Shown in pieces: positions 58,149 through 64,000 of a stretch of 64,000 nt of DNA. The first letter of the stretch is position 1. Each line of letters opens with the position of its first letter. The notes below the pieces were generated by a model, which was not told the DNA's origin, ran no database searches, and saw only the letters and a list, made by a program, of their open reading frames with translations. The stretch lies in contig JAWKRR010000009.1 of assembly GCA_041389525.1 (NCBI GenBank), forward strand, positions 1 through 64,000. The letters run 5' to 3'. The position numbers were made by a program, and so were the translations under genes. Source of the DNA: JACKFB01 sp041389525 (GTDB lineage Bacteria > Myxococcota_A > UBA9042 > PHBI01 > JACKFB01).

Positions 58149-59125
58149 CGACCCGCGGGGCGCCGGCTCGCGCTCTCCCAGCCACGCGTCGAGCACGTCG
58201 ACGGTGCGCTCGCGCGCGGGCGGCGCCGACAAGAGCAGGTCGTGCAGGCCGCCGGGGATGCGCGCTGTGGTGACGTCGGGGCCCAGGGTCTTGGCCAGCG
58301 CCAGGGCGCGGTCGACGTCGATGACCACGTCGCTGTCTCGATAGCGCGGTCCAAACTCGCGCGCAGGCGCCGAGTGGGCGCTGCACATCGCCAGGATCGG
58401 ACAGGGTATGTTGAGCCCGCGGGCCACCCGACGCTGACCCTGACGCACCGCTCGCAGCCACCCCGCGCGGAGCGGCAGCGTGCCCGGCCGCTTCCAGCCC
58501 AGGTCGTACTGCCAAGCCCCGCCGCGCCCGAGACCGGCGTGCAGTGACCACGCGTAGCTCGGGTCGTCGGTGACCGGCAGGGGGCGTGCTCCGGGGCCGC
58601 GCGACCCACGGTGTCGGCCAGCAAATCCACCATCACCCGACGCGCCGCGCCCCCGGTGATATCGAGGAATGGCGCGTTCAGCACGAGGCGTGTGACCAGC
58701 CCCTCGCGGCGTCGCCGGTGCGCGTAGAGCGACACGATGAGCCCGCCCGTGGAGTGGCCCACCAGGCAGACGCGGCCCTGCCCGTCCCGGTGGCGAATCC
58801 GCCAGATGGCGGCGTCCAACTCCTCGTCGTAGACGGCCAGATCTCGCGTGTACGCCGCGATGTCACCCGGCCTCAGCGAGCGCCCGTAGCGCCGCAGGTC
58901 CAGGGCGTAGAACGCGAAGCCAAGCGCCTCCATCCGCAGGGCGAACCACGTCTGGAAGAAGTAGTCGTTGTACCCGTGGACGTAGAGGAACGCGCCGCGC
59001 GGGGCGGGACCCTGGGGCCGGTAGACCAGCGTCGCCACCGCCGGCGCGCGCTCGTCGGGCGTCAGCGGGATGGTCTCGCGGACGAAGCCGTGACCCAGGA
59101 TCGCGTCCGCCCCGTCGTCAAACAC
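58145..59125 (-). CDS. Serine hydrolase of the S33/monoacylglycerol lipase type (frameshifted)
   Basis: Alpha/beta hydrolase with RGAFLYVHGYNDYF, an FALRMEALGFAFYALDLRRYGRS strand-turn, and nucleophile GHSTGG. The first 180 residues read well. At about 58580 one G is apparently missing from a G-run; downstream the plausible sequence (PLPVTDDPSYAW, NIPCPILAMCSAHS, and ARIPGGLHDLLL with the catalytic His) continues in another frame. The residues listed to 58145 in the original frame are therefore nonsense. The GTG at 59125 has GGGGAG upstream. The true 3' end is uncertain and overlaps the phosphatase gene. Confidence 0.7.
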   Translation of the reverse strand: MFDDGADAILGHGFVRETIPLTPDERAPAVATLVYRPQGPAPRGAFLYVHGYNDYFFQTWFALRMEALGFAFYALDLRRYGRSLRPGDIAAYTRDLAVYDEELDAAIWRIRHRDGQGRVCLVGHSTGGLIVSLYAHRRRREGLVTRLVLNAPFLDITGGAARRVMVDLLADTVGRAAPEHAPCRSPTTRATRGHCTPVSGAAGLGSTTWAGSGRARCRSARGGCERCVRVSVGWPAGSTYPVRSWRCAAPTRRLRASLDRAIETATWSSTSTAPWRWPRPWAPTSPQRASPAACTTCSCRRRPRASAPSTCSTRGWESASRRPAGR

Positions 59126-59315
59126 CCGCACCTCCCCAAACGCACCGCACCTGTGTCACACCGCGGCTCGGCGCCGTCAACGACGGCCGCCTCGCGCCGA
59201 TCGCCAGCCCCCCAGACATGCCCTTTCCACGCCGGCCCGTCTCGCATAGGCTCCGCCCTTCCGAATCCGCGCGTCCGCCCCCACCACGCCCGGCTCCCCA
59301 AAGCCCGAGGCGGCC

Positions 59316-60205
59316 ATGTCCACCCGACGCCCGACCCCAACGCAACGACGCTGCGCACCCGCCGACGTCAAGCGCCTCGTTTCGGCCCCATCGCCAGCCT
59401 GAGCTACGTGTTCTGGATCTGCGGCGGCATGGAGATGATCGAGCGCCTCGCCTACTACGGCGTCAAGGCCGTGGCCGTGCTCTACGCCAAGGACCCCGCC
59501 AGCAACGGCGGCCTCGGCGTCACCATGAGCGACTTCGGCACCATCTTGATGGTGTGGGCGCTCATCCAGTCGATCCTGCCCGTCTTCACCGGCGGCCTCT
59601 CCGATCGCTACGGCTACAAGGAGACGATCTTCGCCTCCACGGTGGTCAAGATCGCCGGCTACCTCGTGATGGCGCTCTTCCCGACCTACACGGGCTTCTT
59701 CTGCGGCGCGGCACTGCTGGCGGCCGGCACCGCCATCTTCAAGCCCGGCATCCAGGGCACGCTCGTCAAGGCGACGAAGCGCGAGAACAGCTCGATGGCC
59801 TGGGGAATCTTCATCAGGACCGTCAACATCGGCGGGTTCCTCGGCCCGCTGGTCGCCGGCTACATGCGCAAGATGGAGTGGCGCCACGTCTTCCTCTCCT
59901 GCGCCGCCATCATCTCGCTGAACTTCCTGATGCTGCTCCTCTACAAGGAGCCCGGCAAAGCCGAGCGCATCGAGCGCGCCGCGGCGGAGAAGTCGGGCGG
60001 AGTCGCGCGCCGCAGCCTCATCTCCGAGTCCCTCGACGAGCTGATGAAGCCCCACGTGTGGGTCTACCTGCTCATCTTCTCGGGCTTCTGGTTCATGTTC
60101 AACGCGCTCTTCGACGTGCTGCCGGCTCACATCGAGGAGTGGGTCGACACCCGCGACATCGTCCACACGCTCTTCGCTCGGGCGGCGCCCAGAACGAGGT
60201 CGTGA
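59316..60205 (+). CDS. POT-family (MFS) peptide transporter, N-terminal part (frameshifted)
   Basis: Proton-coupled oligopeptide transporter family member. The first recognisable helix contains EMIERLAYYG, the POT ExxERxxYYG motif; further helices and the loop GGLSDRYGYKE follow, then FKPGIQGTLVKA. The likely start is the ATG at 59316, but the first 70-75 bases lie in a different frame, so another indel is likely there. At about 60175 one G is missing (TTCGCTCGG where TTCGGCTCGG restores the frame) and the reading ends falsely at 60205. Substrate is unknown; di- and tripeptides are typical. Confidence 0.75.
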
Positions 60206-60852
60206 AGTTCTTCATCGTGATGAACGAGGCCGGCACCGAGATCAAACCCGAGGGCATGCTCAACATCAACGCGGGCCTCATCATGATCACCTGCTTCGGC
60301 TTCGCGTGGCTGTCAGGCCTGATGCGGGCGACGACCTCGATGGTGGTCGGGACGCTGCTGGCGACCGTGGCCATCGTGCTCTCTGGCCACTCCATCGCGG
60401 GCTGGGCCTCCGTCGCCGCCATTCTGGTGTTCTCGGTCGGCGAGATGCTCTCGAGCCCGAAGTTCAGCGAGTTCATCGGCAACTTCGCCCCCGACGACAA
60501 GAAGGCCATGTACCTCGGCTTCTCGCAGATCCCGCTGGCCATCGGCTGGACCCTCGAGGGCAAGATCGGGCCGTGGCTCTACGACGAGTTCGCGTCCAAG
60601 GATCGCTTCGCGCGCGAGCTGCTCACCCAGAAAGGTGTGCTGGACGTCAGCCCCGAAGCGATCCCCCAGGGCGAGGCCTTCCAGCACCTCGTCACCCACA
60701 CCGGCCAGGACCCCTTCGTGCTGACCAAGCTGCTCTACGACACCCACAACGTGTCCGTGGTGTGGGACATCATGGCGGTCATCGGTATCCTCAGCGCCAT
60801 CGGCATCTGGCTGTATGGCCGCTGGATCAAGGAACTGTCGCGTCAGGCGTGA
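60177..60852 (+). CDS. POT-family transporter, C-terminal part
   Basis: Continuation of the transporter in the second frame, starting around GSGGAQNEVVKFF and running through about five hydrophobic segments (MITCFGFAWLSGLM, MVVGTLLATVAIVLSG, VVWDIMAVIGILSAIGIWLYG) to a natural stop. It includes SVGEMLSSPKFSEFIGNFAP, typical of the C-terminal half of POT/PTR transporters. It has no own start signal. With the upstream part it forms one protein of about 510 residues. The next gene follows after 13 bases. Confidence 0.7.
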
Positions 60853-60865
60853 CCGAGGTGATGAG

Positions 60866-62839
60866 ATGACTCGCCGTGTAGTGCTGCTGCTGCTGATCGG
60901 AGCGCTCGGCGCGTGCGACGGCGGCGAGTCAATCACCCACGACGCCGCCCCCTCCGACGTCTCGACCGACCTCTCGGATAGCCAGAGATCTCTGGCGATT
61001 CCGCCGACACCGCGGGCCCGGACGCGCTCGCCGACGTCGGGCCCACCGGCGGCACCCAGTGGCTCTACGACCCGGTCGGCGGCGCAGAGCTCTGGGCCTT
61101 CCCCGACGACTATTACAGCCGCCCCGACCCCAGCAGCCCCACGGGCCTCCGCCTGGACACCCGCGTGGAGCGCGCGCCGTGGGCGGGCGAGCTCGACACC
61201 ATCATCCAGAAGAGCATCTTCGACCTCAGCCTGCTCAGCGGTTTCGGAACCAACGGCGGCGGCTTCCTGCGCTTCTCCGCGGCCCTGGGCGCCCTGCCCA
61301 GCGGGCCCGAGCTCTCCGTCAGCAACGACCAGCTCATGCTGCTGGACCTCGGCACCGACCCGCCGACCCGCGTGCCCTTTGACGCGAGCCACAACGACGA
61401 CGACAAGACACTGATCATCTGGCCGCTGAGGCCGCTCCGCGAGCGCACGCGCCACGCGCTGGTGGCCACCACCTCGCTGGAAGACGACGCCGGCTTGCCC
61501 CTGCCCGCCTCGCCGCTGCTCGCCCGCCTCGTCGCCGGCACCGACCCGCCCGCCGGCCTCGAGTCCCTGGTCCCGCGCTTCCAAGAGCTGACCACCAAGA
61601 CCGGCCTCGCCCCCGAATCCCTCGCCGCCGCCGTGGTGTTCACGACACACGGCGACCTGGACCGCGTCTTTGCGGCCGTCGCCGACGTCGCCACCCGCAC
61701 CTACGCCTGGACCCAGCCGCCGACCTGCAAACCCGACGGCGGCCTGCGCTCCTGCGAGGGCACCTTCACCGCCCAAGACTACCGGCACGACAGCTGGGTC
61801 ACCGGCGACGCCTCACCGCCACCTGGGACGCTGAAGGTCTCCGGTCTGGCTGCCCCCGACCAGCGTCGGCGCGGGCCCCTACCTCACCCTGGTCTACGGC
61901 CACGGCATCAACGACACCGCGGCTCCGGCAGCAAGCAGCCTCGCCGCCGCCGCTCCGCTCGGCTACGCGGTCATCGCGGCCGATGCCCTGGAGCACGGCG
62001 AGCACCCCACCGCGACCCCGGTGACGGCCGCCTCAACGCGATGCGCTTTCTGGGCATCGACCTCGCCAACGTGCGCACGACGCGGTCGCGCTGAGCGGCA
62101 ACTTCAACCAGACCATGCTGGACCGCCTCCAGCTCATCGCGTTGATGAAGGCCGCGCCCGACATCGACGGCGACGGGCGGCCGACCTGGACCCGACGCAC
62201 TTCGGCTACTACGGCATCAGCCTCGGCGGGATGATGGGCAGCTCGATCCTGGCCGCCTCGAGCGACCTGGACGTCGGCGTGTTGCCGGTCGCCGGCGGCC
62301 GCCTCATCGCGTTCGTGACCGACACGGGCCTCATCAAGCCGCTGCTGCCGCTCTTGGGTGATCTCGTCGGCTCCGAGGCCCTGCTCGAGCGGCTGCTCAT
62401 CGGCGCCCAGTCCGTCATCGACGCCGCCGACCCGGCGACCTTGCCCGCCACGTGCTGACGAATCGCCTGGTCGCAGGTCCCACGCCCCACCTCCTCTTCC
62501 CGGTCGCCATCGGCGACGAGGTCGTCCCGCCCGCGGCCGGTCGCGCCCTCGCCCGCGGCCTCGGCATCCCGCAGATCCCGCCGGTGCTGGTCCCCGTCGG
62601 CCTCCATCCCGGTGACTGAGACCGCGCCCGTCAGCGGCGATCTTCCGGCGGCACCACGGCCGGCTACTTCCGCCTCGACTGCGTCACCGACGGCGGTGGC
62701 GTGGTCGCAGCGACCCACGGAAACACGCCCTACAGCCCGGAGGTCCTGCTCCAAGCAGGCCATTTCTCGACACCGTTTGTTCGGGACGCCCGAGATCCTC
62801 GACCCCTACGCCGAGCTGAAGACGCCGCCGCTGCCATAA
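60866..62839 (+). pseudogene. Lipase-like alpha/beta hydrolase lipoprotein, multiply frameshifted
   Basis: Start ATG 60866 with GAGGTGATGAG upstream; signal peptide with lipobox LGAC and a short Asp-rich linker. The body is split over all frames: about 60982-61805 (ELWAFPDDYY, RVPFDASHNDDD, as in Pla-1/cef-type extracellular lipases), about 61850-62005 (LVYGHGIND), 62010-62080, 62085-62160, 62165-62450 (nucleophile FGYYGISLGGMMG), and 62450-62839 ending AELKTPPLP. At least six indels are needed; one at 60982 (CC for CCC) and one near 62182 (CC for CCC) are homopolymer losses. Preserved motifs argue for an intact ancestral gene of about 650 codons. Confidence 0.7.
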
Positions 62840-62888
62840 CACCGCGATAATTCACCCAGAACAGCGCCAAGACAGCGCAGGAGCCCCC

Positions 62889-63641
62889 ATGAGTGAGCCC
62901 ACCTACACGCCAGGCCGCTTCGTCTGGTACGAGCTGATGAGCAGCGACACCGAGCGGTCGGCGGCCTTCTACACCGAGCTCTTCGGCTGGACGATCTCGC
63001 AGATGGAGATGCCGAAGGGCGTCTACCACGTGCTCCGCGAGGGCGAGGACGGCATCGCGGGCATGTACGCCATACCCGAGGGCGAGGCGATCCCCGACCA
63101 CTGGATCGGATACATCTCGGGCGAGCCTGACTCGGTCGCCGCGCGGACCCGGGCGTTTGAGGGCCAGGTGCTGGTTCCGCCGCAGACCGTCCCCGAGGTC
63201 GGCAAGATGACCGTGCTGATGGACCCGCAAGGCGCGTCATCGGCGGCGTTCAAGCGGGCGACGCGGGGGATCCGGCGCCCAAAGACCCAGTCCCGCCGGC
63301 CGATTTTGCTGGAGCCACCTCAGCTCCACCAAGGTCATCGGCTCGCAGGCCTACTACCAGATGGCCTTCCGCATGAAGGCCGGGATGCCCACCGAGAGCG
63401 GGATGGTCATGCTCTCCGCCCCCGACGGCGGCGAGGTGGCGAGTATCGCCGCCGCGCCCGAAGGGACGCCGTCTTCGTGGCTGCACTACGTCGTGGTCAG
63501 CGATCTCGCCGCGGCCACGGCCAAGGCCAAGGCGCTGGGCGCCACCATCCTGAGCGACAACGAGGAGTACCCGGGCATCGGCCGCGGCACGATCTTCGCC
63601 GACCCCACGGGTGCCGTCCTCGCGATGCTTCACGCCCCTGA
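62889..63641 (+). CDS. VOC-family (glyoxalase/dioxygenase fold) protein, frameshifted
   Basis: Starts MSEPTYTPGRFVWYELMSSD with AGGAG 5 bases before the ATG. The first VOC module runs to about residue 115 (AFYTELFGWT, HWIGYISGE, MTVLMDPQGA) and reads well. Between about 63255 and 63310 the frame is lost; the second module (FCWSHLSS, AYYQMAFRMKAGMP, IFADPTGAVLAML) continues in another frame from about 63310 to 63640. Two-module VOC proteins of about 260 residues are common and are often of unknown activity. The exact stop is unclear because of the indels and the convergent gene. Confidence 0.72.
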   Translation: MSEPTYTPGRFVWYELMSSDTERSAAFYTELFGWTISQMEMPKGVYHVLREGEDGIAGMYAIPEGEAIPDHWIGYISGEPDSVAARTRAFEGQVLVPPQTVPEVGKMTVLMDPQGASSAAFKRATRGIRRPKTQSRRPILLEPPQLHQGHRLAGLLPDGLPHEGRDAHRERDGHALRPRRRRGGEYRRRARRDAVFVAALRRGQRSRRGHGQGQGAGRHHPERQRGVPGHRPRHDLRRPHGCRPRDASRP

Positions 63642-64000
63642 AGGCGTAGCAGCCTCCGCCAGCAGCGCGGCCATCACCTGGGTGGCTGCGCTGCGGTCGA
63701 GCTTGCCGTTGCCGCCGCGGGGCAAGGCGTCGACGAGGCGAATCTCCCGCGGGCGTCGGTAGCCGGCGACCTCGGCCTCGGCGAAGGCGCGGAAGGCCGC
63801 GACGTCGAAGCCGGCGCTGCGCGGGACGACCAGGGCCGCGGGAAGCTCGCCCATGCGCTCGTCGGGGATGCCGACCACGGCGACCTCGGCGACGTCGGGG
63901 TGCGCGGCCAGCGCGGCCTCGACCTCGGCGGGGAAGACCGAGAAGCCGCCTACCTTCAGGCGGTCTCTGCGCCGACCCGAGAAGACCAGCAACCCGCCGG
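63630..64000 (-). CDS. AMP-binding synthetase/ligase, C-terminal fragment at window edge
   Basis: Only the 3' end of the gene is in the window; the frame is open to the right edge. The segment LLVFSGRRRDRLKVGGFSVFPAEVE contains the hinge and A8 motif (GRxxDxxKxGG) of ANL adenylate-forming enzymes, and RGGNGKLDRSA holds the A10 lysine needed for adenylation. The complete protein would be a 500-550 residue acyl-CoA synthetase or similar ligase. It differs from the FATP-type synthetase near 6 kb. Its stop lies at the end of the VOC gene. Confidence 0.88.
   Translation of the reverse strand, partial: GGLLVFSGRRRDRLKVGGFSVFPAEVEAALAAHPDVAEVAVVGIPDERMGELPAALVVPRSAGFDVAAFRAFAEAEVAGYRRPREIRLVDALPRGGNGKLDRSAATQVMAALLAEAATPSGA

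Overview
The window is about 64 kb of very GC-rich DNA packed with genes on both strands. Many genes meet in 4-base ATGA or GTGA overlaps, and convergent genes often share one GC-rich hairpin. The contents point to a predatory or gliding delta-proteobacterial lineage of the Myxococcota type. The clues are a FrzS/AglZ-like pseudo-receiver coiled-coil protein, the cysteine-rich repeat known from Myxococcus (CGDG...GEECDDGN type), MopE-like metal-binding motifs, lamin-tail domains, many lipoproteins with Asp/Ala-rich linkers after the lipobox, and a sigma-54 activator with an FHA domain. This taxonomic reading is inference. No rRNA, tRNA, CRISPR array or insertion sequence was recognised.

Left part (1-38.6 kb). 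A large lamin-tail repeat protein, cut by the left edge, overlaps a Ppx/GppA phosphatase gene. Then come a SnoaL-like protein, a fused alpha/beta hydrolase-acyl-CoA synthetase, a PLP aminotransferase coupled to a small membrane protein, translation factor IF-1, a ketopantoate-reductase-like dehydrogenase, a superfamily 1 helicase, the FrzS/AglZ-like protein, a DUF885 lipoprotein, an ARPP-1 protein, and a coupled TPR/polytopic membrane pair that share an N-terminal domain. After these lie an FHA sigma-54 activator, a lipase-like lipoprotein, a MopE/beta-helix/glycine-rich lipoprotein, a C39-like peptidase, a UspA protein coupled to a PQQ-type propeller protein, an ABC-2 exporter pair and a histone-like HU protein.

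Central envelope region (38.7-54.9 kb). This holds an outer-membrane barrel, an acidic beta-helix lipoprotein, an OmpA protein with TSP3 repeats coupled to a 1165-residue cysteine-rich repeat protein, a subtilase lipoprotein coupled to a protein with two DsbA-like domains, a 13-repeat VWC-like secreted protein, a small lipoprotein and an unknown protein. The genes suggest export, disulfide formation, processing and anchoring of cysteine-rich surface proteins.

Right part (55-64 kb). This has an HSL-type esterase, a metallophosphatase lipoprotein, an S33-type hydrolase, a POT-family transporter, a lipase-like lipoprotein, a VOC-family protein and the 3' end of an AMP-binding synthetase. From about 57.3 kb almost every gene is broken by single-base frameshifts, several in short homopolymers, whereas no frameshift was seen upstream. 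Consensus sequence error is the simplest explanation, so gene boundaries there are provisional.
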